DNA of 64,000 nt from positions 11,066,168-11,130,167 of the forward strand of contig OX453274.1 of assembly GCA_949710005.1 (NCBI GenBank). The letters are read 5' to 3'. How positions within the stretch are numbered: the first letter of the stretch is position 1; every line of letters starts with the position of its first letter. A program made the position numbers and the translations under genes. Source of the stretch: Ricordea florida. Its lineage: Eukaryota; Cnidaria; Anthozoa; Corallimorpharia; Ricordeidae. Shown here in pieces: positions 22,688 to 33,032 of the stretch. The notes below the pieces were generated by a model. That model made no database searches and was not told where the DNA came from. It saw only the letters and a program-made list of their open reading frames with translations.

Positions 22688-24200
22688 ATGGCGGACAACT
22701 TAGACGATTTGATACTTGCTTGGCGATGATTTTGATGCTCTTTGGATATTAAAGAACAAGAAGAAGAAATGGAGGAGCACTTTACCGTCTCAGATAACGA
22801 CGTGAGTATAAACTTTTTGAATGGATTCGTCGTGCATGAAAGCCACGAAGTGCATGAAAGTCGAAGTTTTTCTCCAACAACTGGGGTACAGTATTATCGA
22901 GCTCTATATTAACTAAACATAAAAGTTAGCGCTTTAGTCAAGCGTATTTCTCGCAAGCCTTTCAGCATGTTAACCGTGGAATCTCGCTTTAGGGCATTTT
23001 GAATCAAAAGCTGTCTTGAACGTTTCTATACAATATTCAAACTTAATTTTGACGATGTCTGGACATGTTTCAATTTTACTGACAATATTGATTCTAGTTA
23101 GCGCAATTGTTTTAACTTACTTTTACCCCGTTTGCAGGTGCAATCGCTAGAAATATTGTGCCGTTAACGTGGCAAAAAATATAAGACCAGAGGAGAAGGG
23201 TTCTTCAGACATACGGCTGCCATGCACAGCAACATCCCAACGCCAGTCCGCACCAACACCAAGCATTATTTAAGAAATTGTCAACTCTACCTTACTTAAT
23301 GTGAAAAGACCCAAAGTTTTTTTTCTGAAAGGTTAAGGAATGAATTGGACTTGTATTTATTTAGAAAACCTGATGAAGAGACTGTAGAATTTTTTCTCAT
23401 ATAGTCCATGTTTGATAGATATTGCAAGGTTGGAGTTGCTGAAACGTTTTATGGCAAATACTATGTTAAACTATTCAAGATTTTATAAAGGACTGTCTCA
23501 AAATGCTGCAACATTACTAGCAAGCAAGGTAGCAGGTTGTATGCTAGTACACTGCAAGCATATTAGGCTTCCTTAAGTCAACAGCCCACTTTCATAATCC
23601 ATGCTTTCAGAGAGAGAGAAAACTGGTCTGCCTTATCTAGGAGGACATGTGCTGCACAATCTCTACAAAGAACGTGGCAGAATACACTCACTTGAGAACA
23701 AGGAGGCAATGGCTGTTTTGAAATGTGAGAAAATGGAGGAGGGCTGGTTGCAAGTCTCAGTCGCAGAGGTCTGTGGCACATTAATAGGCCAGCGGAACAC
23801 ATTTTTAGCAATACAGAAACTTATTTCAGGCAGTTCACCTCCAAAGCCAATGTACAAAATATGATATTGAGGATATCATTCATAAATCAATTATTGACTG
23901 TGAAGTGCTATCAAATTTTTATTTGATGGTTTCTGATCCAGAGCTGGTACCAGATGCATGTGTCTTGACAGATATTGTACACTGTCTGCAGAAACAATAT
24001 AAATTGTAACACACATTGAACCAAATTAAAATTGTTCCTAGATTCTTACTGAAGTCTATGAAAGAAAAGTCCAGTTGGCTCAGAGATTGTTTCAATAATT
24101 TTGAAGGGGTATTAACAACAAAGATAGAAAATAAAAAACAAGATATGATTTTTGCCTAGGAACTGCAAATTGAAAAAACGTTTGCAACACATGTCCAGCA
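22688..24200 (+). pseudogene. Transposon gene 1: C2H2 finger plus conserved C-terminal domain, broken
   Basis: Exon 1 (22688-22801) starts MADNLDDLILA and, after a frameshift, reads an acidic tail EEMEEHFTVSDND before donor GTGAGT. Exon 2 (from 23138 after TTTGCAG) holds a C2H2-like finger in pieces (CGKKYKTRG-like, then RHTAAMHSNIP). A later block reads LSEREKTGLPYLGGHVLHNL, NKEAMAVLKCEK, IDCEVLSNFYLMVSDPEL and VLTDIVHCLQKQYKL (23600-24010), then QQRWLESRTR. The order finger-then-conserved-block suggests a nuclear protein of the transposon, perhaps the transposase. Stops and shifts are frequent. No confident DDE triad seen. Confidence 0.6.
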
Positions 24201-24214
24201 ACGCTGGCTGGAAT

Positions 24215-25079
24215 CAAGAACTAGGATGAGTTTTGATTTAAAGTACATTGTGACTTTTAAAAGTCATATTAATGAGCTTTGTTTGAAACTATCTAAAACA
24301 GTAGGTATCCTGTCAAAAGTGAGACATTTTGTCAACAAACATATTCTTGCCATGCTTCATTACTTTCTTATCTATCGTTTCCTCACTTATGGTATCCATG
24401 TCTGGGGTTTAACCTTTCCATCATTTCTAAAACAATTATTTATCATCCAAAAAAAAAACAATCAGAATAATATCTTTCTCTGAACCAAAATCCCATTCTG
24501 AACCTCTGTTCAAGTCTCTCAATCTACTTAAGCTTGATGATGATATTGAATCACAGATTCTCTCTTTTGTTTATCAGTGGTCACGCCCCCCTGTTTCAGT
24601 GAATATTTCAAATTTACATCTTCTGTTCATTCCTATTCAACAAGGCAATCATGCAATAGAAACCTTTATGTAGCCTAAGTTAATACCACCCAATATGGCT
24701 TACTCTCCCTAAAATTCACTGGTCCTTGTCTTTGGAATTCCTTGCCTACAAGTATAACTAATTTAAATTCTCTCAGAATATTTTGTAAAACCCTTAAGAA
24801 CTCTATGCTCATTCAATTTAATTATCTATGTTAGCGAATGAAGAAATAATTTTTATAAAAAAAAATATATTTTTTATTCTGTCTGTAACTGTATTTTATT
24901 GTAGGGGTCTTCCACTAGATTAGCCTTTGCTATTTGGATGATCCTAACTCGCTCCCTATTTGTTGTTATATTTTCTTCTTTTATTCCTTGGCATTACTCT
25001 GTTTAGTTGCCTATGTAAATTGAACCTATATATGATGTGAAACTGAGCTGAGTTTAATAAATCATCTTGTCTTGACTTT
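24215..25079 (+). mobile_element. LINE 3' fragment nested in element A
   Basis: RT C-terminal motifs FKSHINELCLKLSKTVGILS, YFLIYRFLTYGIHVWG and LFKSLNLLKLDDDIESQILS, then stops and an AT-rich 3' UTR ending AATAAATCATCTTGTCTTGA. 5'-truncated, as expected for a LINE insertion. It separates the two genes of element A. Confidence 0.7.
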
Positions 25080-25210
25080 ACCTTTTGTACAATAAAAACC
25101 CGAGAATACATGTAATAACCTGTGGATTAACTAAAAAACTACAACATCTCACTGATTTGACAAACAAATGCCCAAAATGATAAGACTCTGTTTAGACTGA
25201 CGAAGATACT

Positions 25211-25584
25211 TCAAATATATTGCATGAATCTCATCAAATAGACTCTAAACACAGTAAAACCTCGGCTGTCGTCTACAACTGTCTCTAACTCTGGAAGGAG
25301 ATATGGCTCCACTACTCTCTTGAGAATGACACGATCAGAGAGTTGTCTTAAACTCCAACTTTCCAAGGATTTCAACTTTTTCACTCTTTGACAAAATTCT
25401 GGTGGGAGTTGCTTTTGTTCGAAGATTTTACAACGTATTAAACGACGGGACGCTCTGGTCTTGGTACTGGCTTGCATGTTTCATGGCTCCTCTTCGGCAT
25501 ATTCAACTTCGGTTAGACGCCAAATCTGGGTTGCTTTTTATTCAGAGCCGCAACCAAACACAGCACAGTTGCGTCCAGATATTG
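25211..25584 (-). pseudogene. Transposon gene 2: THAP-like N-terminus, broken
   Basis: On the minus strand the start region reads SGRNCAVFGCGSE, the CxxxxC opening of a THAP-like zinc finger, then a stop. After a second stop it continues as LPPEFCQRVKKLKSLESWSL, RQLSDRVILKRVVEPYLLPE and TVVDDSRGF. The same CAV-x-GCGS opening occurs in the short derivative at 45356, at the corresponding distance from its end, so this is part of the transposon and not host sequence. Too damaged to be active. Confidence 0.6.
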
Positions 25585-25799
25585 CTTTCTACTAATCAAA
25601 CAACCGAAAACTTAAATACACCAACGCTAAATTGAGTAATCTGCCAAAATATTGCTCACTCTAGGTACAACTCGCTTGTTTCGATCTGCAAATGTGCACT
25701 CTCAGAGTCACGTGACCAAGCGAAAACCATAACAAAGAGATGCCTCTTTGAAGGTTGCTGGGTTTCATAACCAGTCCCCTCTACTAACTATGCTAATGC

Positions 25800-26455
25800 T
25801 CAATGAAGTGGCGAAACTGACGAAGTAAGCTTCATTTGCCATGATTATCACTTCTTGCTTGTCAGGCATAAAATGATCTCAGTCGAATTTGCAATGCAAA
25901 CTTCACATTGTGGAGCTGATCATCTTGCCAATACTGTATTTTTATGCCGCACCATTAATATTCTTGATATTTTTCAACATTAATGCGTTCTTTGTTGCTT
26001 CGTTTATGTACTCATATCATCAGTAATAACCTCCTTCCTAATACTTTTAAAATCATAATATTACTATCGGTAATCGCCAAGTTCACACATGCAATACTTG
26101 TAGTTAACTTTCGTTTGACACCTAACGAATATTCGAGATGTATATAATTATTAATGTGCCTTAGCTACATTTTAAAACTGTTTAGATCAAACTTAAATAC
26201 ACAGTTGAAAGGACTAGACATGAGCAAACTAAAAAGGCACGTTCATTCTCAAGGGGGGTTCACGTTTCAGCCAATTGTAAACCAATAACGGAACTAACTA
26301 AACCAGAGATAGGATGGTAGTCCCACCGGCAACTAAATGAGAATGAAACAATAACAGTACTACCGACTTAAACTAGTAAAGAAATGTCTTATATCTAGAC
26401 AACTGTTCCGTTTACAAAGGTCCAAACTGGACTGTTGAAAGTCACATCCGCAAGT
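25800..26455. other. Intergenic, nothing recognised
   Basis: No coding exon or element boundary seen between the transposon and the SINE. Confidence 0.35.
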
Positions 26456-26467
26456 TCTGGCTCTATA

Positions 26468-26742
26468 GGTAAAGGCGCACACGGCCGGAGCTTATCCCGG
26501 TTTCGAAAGCATGAAGCACCTGGGAGAATTATTACTCCCCCCTGGATGGGATGCTAGTCCATCGCAGGGTCACCCCCAGCATTGTATCGCCGGTACCCAT
26601 TTATACACCTGGGTGGCGAGAGACAATGTGAAGTAAAGTTTCTTGTCTAAGGAAAACAACACAGTGCCAGCACCAGGGCTCGAACTCCAAACCTCTTGCT
26701 CGGAAGTCCGCCACGCTAACCACTACACTACTATGCCTCCAC
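26468..26742 (-). mobile_element. tRNA-derived SINE with 12-bp target duplication
   Basis: On the minus strand the head has an A box (TAGTGTAGTGGTTAGCG) and a B box (GGAGTTCGAGCCCTGG) of RNA polymerase III promoters, followed by a conserved SINE body (GGTGTATAAATGGGTACC, GCGATGGACTAGCATCCCAT, AAACCGGGATAAGCTCCGGC). TCTGGCTCTATA flanks it perfectly at 26456-26467 and 26743-26754, which shows LINE-type retroposition and recent insertion. The body resembles the conserved central domain shared by many marine-animal SINEs. Confidence 0.85.
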
Positions 26743-26984
26743 TCTGGCTCTATAAGTCACATTAAGAGTTCCACTGGTTGGCTATTCTTAATTGTTTAAT
26801 CCATTTCGAGAAAGCATAGCTTTGTCACCGGGGGCGTAAGCACTGTCATGTACTCTCTGTTGAATGGTTCTCCCTTGCGTTGTCATTTGACATGCGTCGT
26901 CGTAGCCGTGCAACTCATCTTCACCTTCCCTTTGCGTACTAATCCGTCTTGACTACAAATAACTTACACGACTCGTCCAAGGGG

Positions 26985-27340
26985 CTATTTGTCCCGAGGT
27001 AACGACTTATCTCCCTCTCTTGGCTTGTTCCATTTCTTTCTTTCCAGCAATGTTGGAAGGTATTCTCGTGTACATCTGTTTGAGAACGAGCTAAACAAAC
27101 ACTGGGCTTGCCTCGAAGCACGTCTACAGCTGAGGTCATCTTTATTAAATATTCCCGGTAGTAATTCTGGACCGGGACGCAAACGGGTCAGTGGATGCTC
27201 ATCCAAGGGGGCTGTCGCTATTACGATTAAGGGGTCTGAAATTTAGAATGCTTACTGCCTCCGCCATTACTGTTGAAAGTACTTTATCATCGACAAACTT
27301 CTCCTTTAAAATGGCCTTTAAGATCTGTGATGAAGTCTAC
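26985..27340 (-). pseudogene. BEL/Pao integrase fragment
   Basis: Minus-strand pieces EKFVDDKVLSTVMAEAVSIL, NFRPLNRNSDSPLDEHPLTR, PGIFNKDDLSCRRASRQAQ and REYLPTLLERKKWNKPREGD match the C-terminal part of BEL/Pao integrases (compare 57950-58240 in the intact-looking element). Frame changes and no flanking LTR: an old fragment. Confidence 0.7.
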
Positions 27341-28038
27341 GCCCAGGAAAAAGAGATTTGGGGTTGCTTCTGGAAGGACGGATAAATGGTGGATAAACAG
27401 AGCTTTGAGACCATAGACACCGGTCTCATGTAATCACCGCCTAACATTCTCATACAAACGTGTATAATACTAGGTAAGAATATTACAGATAGTTCGAAAA
27501 TAAAATAAAAAATATAAGAAAGATTCAACACGGAAGTATTTGCCAGTCACACGAAACATTTACATACAAAAACTTTTTAATCGCCTGCGGAGCCTCATGG
27601 GGCGAGAAATAGTGTTGATTGGTTCTTATTTTTATGAGTGTTGGCACAATGCGATTTAAAAGAAAGAAAGAAAGAAAGATTAGAAAGTTTGATTTGAGTA
27701 TTCTGCTTCATTTGCCTTTACTTTTCAAAAACAGACGCTGGGGTTCCATTTTGGCCCAGAGGCTCTAAAACAGTACTGTCGCATTTGCCTGTTTATTAGT
27801 CAACGATGTCTTTGCGGAATAAGTACACATTACTGTAAAATGAATACGACCTTACAACCATTATACAAATGCACTAATCCACTTTATTTTAGCGCGAAAA
27901 AGTTTAAAACTAAAGTGTTCCCAAGACAGTCCATAGTTTTCCAATGTTAGCCTTTCATCTTGGCCTCTCTTAGGATTCCTTAGAAACAAAACATCTCATG
28001 CCATAATATCTTGACAACAGTATATTTTGATCCAGTAG
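27341..28038. other. Intergenic, nothing recognised
   Basis: No supported gene. A short (AAAG)n run near 27660. Confidence 0.35.
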
Positions 28039-28365
28039 ACAAGGAGTCCCGGGGGGACTACAACAAAAATCGGGTAGGGGTGTGCGGCCCGCTTCCCAAA
28101 ACCCTTACTCTACTTATGGCCAAAATCCTCGATTTTCCCCACCCTATTTTTGACCTGATCAAACATTTTGTGACCTGACCCTTAAATCAATACCCTGTTT
28201 CAGACCTGCCTTATAATTATTATTTTCCCATTTCAAACCAATGTTCAAGTCAATATTTATCTTGTTTTATTAGGAAAGTTACAATGCGCAAAGTTCCGAG
28301 CTCAGAATTCCACACTATAACTAGAGGGCAAAAATTGATAACCTCAAAATGTAGTAAAGGGTATG

Positions 28366-28625
28366 TTAAGGCGACAAATATGCGACAGTGGTAGAAGGGA
28401 TAAAACCCTATTGCTACCAAAATAAAAAGAAAATTTTTTATCACCTTGACATTTATCATTTGGGAACCCAGAGCTCATCTGCTAGCTGTGCCATGCTGAT
28501 GACGCCTAACAAGGCCGAAAGAGCTGTCCATGGCTGCTGGCTTTTGAGCTCAATTTTTCATTTTTTTTTTTTGGTAGCAATAGGGTTTTATTCCTTCTGC
28601 CACTTCTCCTCAGTGCGTATATGTG
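28366..28625. repeat. Inverted duplication with arms of about 60 bp
   Basis: GATAAAACCCTATTGCTACC near 28400 is repeated inverted near 28575 (GGTAGCAATAGGGTTTTATT) with matching flanks (GGTAGAAGG / CCTTCTGCC). The spacer is about 130 bp. Confidence 0.75.
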
Positions 28626-28870
28626 TGGCAAAAACTGATACCCTATTTATGATCAAAACGGCTGAAAAACACACACATACCTATATAGCCATAACAGGCC
28701 ATCTGACAGGGTGCGATAAATAATCAGAAATTGAGCGATATTTTCAGGGTAGATTGCGCGATACGAAAGGACTGTATTATGCGGTAGATTATGCAAATTA
28801 TACGATATTTTTCTCAACTACGTTAAGCCTTTTTACCACAATTCTGGGAAAGAAAACCACTTTTGTGCTC

Positions 28871-29164
28871 CTATGACGACGATTTTTTCACAAAGGAACA
28901 AAAACATAAGCAATTATGAGTGAATTGGGATAAAACTTTCATTTGATTATGCTTGTCCACCACGGATTTTCTTAGATGATCGATATCCATTACTACGTTA
29001 CAGGGCGAATAAAACAACAGTCCGTCATCAACTTGGAACTTATCGGTGGAGTATTTTTCTGCTCTGTCTTTGTAAGTCAGATTTGAGAGAAGGTGCCATT
29101 TGGTTTTCCTAGTAGTTGAAGAACACGAAGGAACAGCGGGCGTTTGCACTCTAAACTTTTCCAT
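28871..29164 (-). pseudogene. CGGBP1/hAT-like N-terminal fragment
   Basis: Open frame MEKFRVQTPAVPSCSSTTRK, KWHLLSNLTYKDRAEKYSTD, KFQVDDGLLFYSPCNVVMDI then DHLRKSVVDKHNQ. The Cys-x5-D...H spacing and the DHLRKS-like helix resemble the BED-type finger of hAT transposases and CGGBP1-like proteins. The expected second half is absent. Recognition is by general pattern only. Confidence 0.5.
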
Positions 29165-29519
29165 GAGGACGTTGGCGATGTACGCGAAAGAACATAAGCT
29201 TACATTTTGTTGTCGAACTGCTTAACAGCGCTTCTCTGATATAAAATTTGCTTATTTCCGATTACCCATGACGCAGGATGGATCATATGTCATGGATTGA
29301 TATCAGCAATCCTGATAGGCTAACTCAAAGAAAAGCATTGTTTTCGTTGCACTTATAGGCAGTTCCTTAAGAATGGAAAAACTTGCACCAGGCCCCGGAC
29401 CTGCCAAAAACGAAATAACGCCTTAAGCTTCGATTGTTTGTAAAATCCATAGTTTCAGAACGTTTCTTGGGCTTTTCCAAAGGTAAATCGTCTTGAAACC
29501 CAGTGCAGACGCGGAATTT

Positions 29520-29671
29520 AGCAAGATTTCCGCACAGGTCCCTACTCATTATGCATACAGCAGATAAATTGTTTAGGGTAATTCATATGTAAACATTTCT
29601 TATTATTGCAGAATGAAACAGTATGGCTACAGCATGCATAATGAAGTAGGGACCTGTGCGGAAATCATTCC
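29520..29671. mobile_element. 152-bp MITE with 8-bp target duplication (family M, copy 1)
   Basis: Inverted ends share GATTTCCGCACAGGTCCCTAC; the right end reads GTAGGGACCTGTGCGGAAAT. The 8-bp repeat CGGAATTT flanks it (29512-29519, 29672-29679). A second family member is at 59749-59901. Eight-bp duplication suggests hAT mobilisation. Confidence 0.85.
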
Positions 29672-29821
29672 CGGAATTTTTTCAGAGAAGCCATCAACTT
29701 ATGGTTTATTTTTTAAGAATTGTGCGATTGAATGCGATTTGAGGTCAATTATGCGAAGTCGCACCATCGCGGAATATCAGCTTGCCTGATATAAAGGAGT
29801 ATCCCCCCCGGGACAAGGAAT

Positions 29822-30651
29822 CACTTATACTTCTCTCCTTCAATTTAGATGTTCAGTTGTTTTGGCGTTTTGCACGTTTTTGACAGGCCTTAATCGCTGT
29901 GGGGAGGTTATAAACTTTTTTTAAGTTTTCTTTCTAAAACACCTCCACAAGAGATTGGTCAAAGAGTCTTAATCCTTCCAAATAACTAACCATTTAAAGC
30001 AATTGACATGGTCTCACAACGGTATGTGCCCCTCATAAAACGCATACACAGACTAGTGATGTAACATCCAAAACATTTAGGGCATATTGTTTACTAATTT
30101 GTTTGTATTCAGGGAGTTTTGTGTTACTCTAGTTGTCTCTCACCCCTTTAAAAAAAAACCTTATAGAATATGATCTAAACAAAGTACGTCAGCAGTGGCC
30201 AACTCGAAAGCTTACAGCTCCTTTGGCCACTGCACACGATACATCAGCAAAGTAATTCATCTCTTTTTTTTCCTTCTTCTATTTTTCCTTTTGGCTCATT
30301 TTAATACCTATATTGTAATTATGTTTTTCTCTTGTAATCGTCGTGTAAAATATAGATTGAATTGAATTGATGCATAGCCTATTACCAGGGGCTTGGATGA
30401 CTATATATAAAGACTGCATATTTCATTATGCAGGCTTCAGCTATATTGTTAAGTCAAGTGGAAGTCAAACTGCGTTTAGGCTGGGGGACCCTATAAGTAC
30501 TTGAGAGGCACTGCAACAGGGGCAGGGGCCAACACAAATTATAACTAGAGTATATTATAAAAATTAATGATAAAAATGTACAAGAACTTTAGCAGCATCT
30601 AAAAGGAATTAATAGATAAAAAATGCTTTTAAATATACAAACGAGTTAATT
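29822..30651. other. Intergenic with a probable LINE 3' end
   Basis: Around 30180-30370 the text runs from GCCAACTCGAAAGCTTACAG to a TTGAATTGAATTGA tail, typical of a short 5'-truncated LINE on the plus strand. Nothing else recognised. Confidence 0.35.
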
Positions 30652-30822
30652 AAGAATTGGTTCATCCTTAGCGTGCGTAAATCGAGTTATGCAGTTGCAC
30701 CCGGGAGGTTTGTAAAGCACGAGAGAAGCGTAAACGTAACTGAGCTTTTTGAGTGCTCTCCAAACTTCCCAATTACATCCATAACTCGATATACGCACAA
30801 CTAAAAGCACGAACCAATTCTT
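30652..30822. repeat. Foldback MITE (171 bp)
   Basis: Ends AAGAATTGGTTC and GAACCAATTCTT are inverted. Inner arms also match (ATCGAGTTAT / ATAACTCGAT; GGGAGGTTTG / CAAACTTCCC). No clear target duplication. Confidence 0.75.
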
Positions 30823-31515
30823 TTAGAACATGGCGACAACAGTTTAGGCGCTTAAACATGATTTACTTGTGATTGACAACAAAGTTGCAAAGTGCAAGGT
30901 GAAAAAAAACAAAAGGTCCAATTGGCTGGTTAAAAACATGCCACAATCAGTTGAGCGAGAACGATTTATCTCCGCTGGTTTGTAAAATTGTCAAACAAAT
31001 ATTCGCTTCTTATAATAAGTGAAAATCTAGGCAAAAAAGGTCAAAATTCTCAGTGGAAATGTCTAGTAACTAAGTCAAAGTTTTAGTAAAAAACTGGCTT
31101 GGTAAAAGTTAGACGGCCTAAGTATAGTTTGAATTGTTGAGAACGATACCCCGTGGCGTCCCCGGGTAGAAATTGTTCCTCTTAATAGAGGTTTGGCTCC
31201 CATCTGATTATCTCTATCGGTACTCTAAATGAGTTTTATTGAGAGTATGGTTAAATGATTTTCCCTTTTAATCATAACTATAACAAACTTCTCAAGTCTG
31301 ATTTGCTATCAACTGCCCTGATTTCAGTCTTAATAGGACAGTTAGATAGGACAGTACACGTCATGCCTGAGTAATTGGACAGTACACGCCATCACGCGCG
31401 CACTTAAATGGTTTTTTTTTTTCACTGCTAGCAAATAAAAAGCTTGGAATTTCATGTGTTTTGATATAAAAAAGGAAGTTTATATATGACAAATTTTGTT
31501 AAAGTTATGATTAAT
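30823..31515. other. Region downstream of the receptor gene
   Basis: No coding signal. A minus-strand AATAAA at 31239-31234 is a candidate polyadenylation signal for the receptor gene, about 550 bases after its stop. Confidence 0.35.
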
Positions 31516-31660
31516 TGGTAATAAGACATCGGATCGTCCAATTCGGTCTGCAATCATACTCATGATTAAACAAATCGGACTCCCGCTAGGCGGCCGTCCG
31601 ATTTTGTTAATCACTCGTATGATTACAGACCGAATTGGACTCCACTAAGTCCTATTACCA
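31516..31660. repeat. Foldback element (hairpin family H, copy 2) in the probable receptor 3' UTR
   Basis: Arms from TGGTAATAAGACATCGGAT to CTAAGTCCTATTACCA. Inner arms share CCAATTCGGTCTG and AATCATACTCATGATTA-type words. Same end sequence, length (145 bp) and internal GGTCTG-AATCATAC words as 19096-19239. Lies about 127 bases past the receptor stop codon. Confidence 0.85.
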
Positions 31661-31786
31661 TTACTAATTTAAAAAGCCTTCTTTCATGCGCAAGCTTTGT
31701 CATGAAATTCCAGATTCGTAGTCTGTTTGAAACACGAACAAGCCACACCGTGAGAAGACTAAGTCTGGGATTGTGGCAGGAAAAAC

Positions 31787-32256
31787 TTAAACTTCGTCTT
31801 CACCAATCTCCTGGGGAAAACTGCTTGGCCCAATGGCATCAATTAACCTTCTCCAGAAATGGGGTTTGACGTCATCGTTGTTCCATTCCAAATATGTCTT
31901 CTGAAGTTTGTAATGACGTAGATCTTTAGGAAGCTCTTTCAGTTTCAAATTTTCCAACATAATGACTATCAGACTGTCTTTACAGAGGACAACTTTTCCC
32001 TGAGCAATTTGTTTTTCAAAACAACACCACTCACTTTTGAGAAAATTCTTGCTTAAAACCAACAGAATCTTTCTACTGACCCAGATGTTGTGAACGATGT
32101 TCTCTGCAATGTATTTGCCAGGTTCAAAGTCGACGGTGTCCATGCAGACTTTATAACGACTGGTTAGACCTTCTCTCAGAACACTGTTTACCCATTCTTT
32201 GTCGTTGCTGTTGTAGGAGATAAAGATGTCGAATTTCACCTCACATATGCACTCGT
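31787..32256 (-). CDS. Receptor exon 5: cytosolic TIR domain and stop
   Basis: Enters after TTTTCTAG. Box 1 is [14 protein letters not shown]. Box 2 is [17 protein letters not shown], whose D-F-x-PG BB loop is of the TLR/IL-1R type. [20 protein letters not shown] follows, and box 3 is [11 protein letters not shown]. The tail ends EIGEDEV-stop. All three signature boxes are intact, so the domain is probably functional. Confidence 0.9.
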
Positions 32257-32993
32257 CTAGAAAACAAAACAAAGAGGACTTTGCTTGAATACGCCATTCA
32301 CAAGCAGAGGCGGATAGAGGTTGCACCTCTAAAGAAAGACATAACTGACCGGTGAGGTAAAGAAATTTTAAAAGCGAACAACGATAAAGGCTTGTGACTC
32401 ATGTTTTGCTTCAAGACCAATAAACCACATAGTTTTCTCTTCTTTCTTTCGCAGAATACTAGTTATGTTTAAAATCCAAAGGTCATCTCAGAGGGGTGGG
32501 GTGTGCTCACCTCCGGCACCGCTTCCCTAGACCCTCCCCATTGCAAGAACTCTAACAATTCCTTAAGAGTACTAAAAAGATTCAGTGTGCGACCTCACTA
32601 AGTTTGATTAGTCCCATTTCTTATACAAGAGAATCCCCGCTGTGCAGTTGCAAAAATAGTGCTGATTAAGTGGGAAATTCAAAAACATGCTATCTCTCTA
32701 TTGATAACGGAAAATATTTATTTTTCCCGCCACCCTTCCCTAGTAAGGCACAGACTATTAGGTTGCAAGCTGTTTCAAATTTAAGTAGTAATTTTCTCCA
32801 ACCTTAACGCTACAAAATTTCAAATCATCATTACCATCTCCGCCTGATCCATGTTGAGCAGCTGGGCATTTATGTTTAGTGACCCTCCTCCCTAAGTAAA
32901 AACAAAAAGAGAACCCCCCCCCCCCCCAGAGAAAGTAATTTCACTATGAGGTCTTAAAATTTTTCACAAGGAATCAATAAATTAACTAACAAA

Positions 32994-33032
<39 letters not shown>

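Larger units (their letters stand above)
22565..25791. mobile_element. 3.2-kb two-gene DNA transposon with TIRs (element A)
   Basis: The left end CATAGTTAGTAGAGG, ACTGGTTATGAAACCC and ACTTCAAAGAG are mirrored at the right end (GGGTTTCATAACCAGT, CCTCTACTAACTAT), giving TIRs of about 45 bp. The 8-bp direct repeat GCTAATGC flanks it (22557-22564, 25792-25799). Two genes face inward: a C2H2/unknown-domain gene from the left (22688-24200, +) and a THAP-like gene from the right (25584-25211, -). A LINE fragment is nested at 24215-25079. Eight-bp duplications fit hAT or P-like transposases; the protein pieces do not settle which. A short derivative with the same ends lies at 45126-45684. Confidence 0.85.
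28048..29812. mobile_element. 1.8-kb element with CCCGGGGGG terminal inverted repeats (element E)
   Basis: The left end CCCGGGGGGACTAC and the reverse complement of the right end (CCCGGGGGGGATACTCC) form short TIRs. ACAAGGAGT (28039-28047) and ACAAGGAAT (29813-29821) form a 9-bp direct repeat with one mismatch. Inside are a CGGBP1/hAT-like coding fragment (28871-29164), an inverted duplication (28366-28625) and a nested 152-bp MITE (29520-29671). A 9-bp duplication would fit Mutator-like movement, but the single coding trace looks hAT-like, so the classification is open; the inner part may be a second nested element. Confidence 0.65.
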
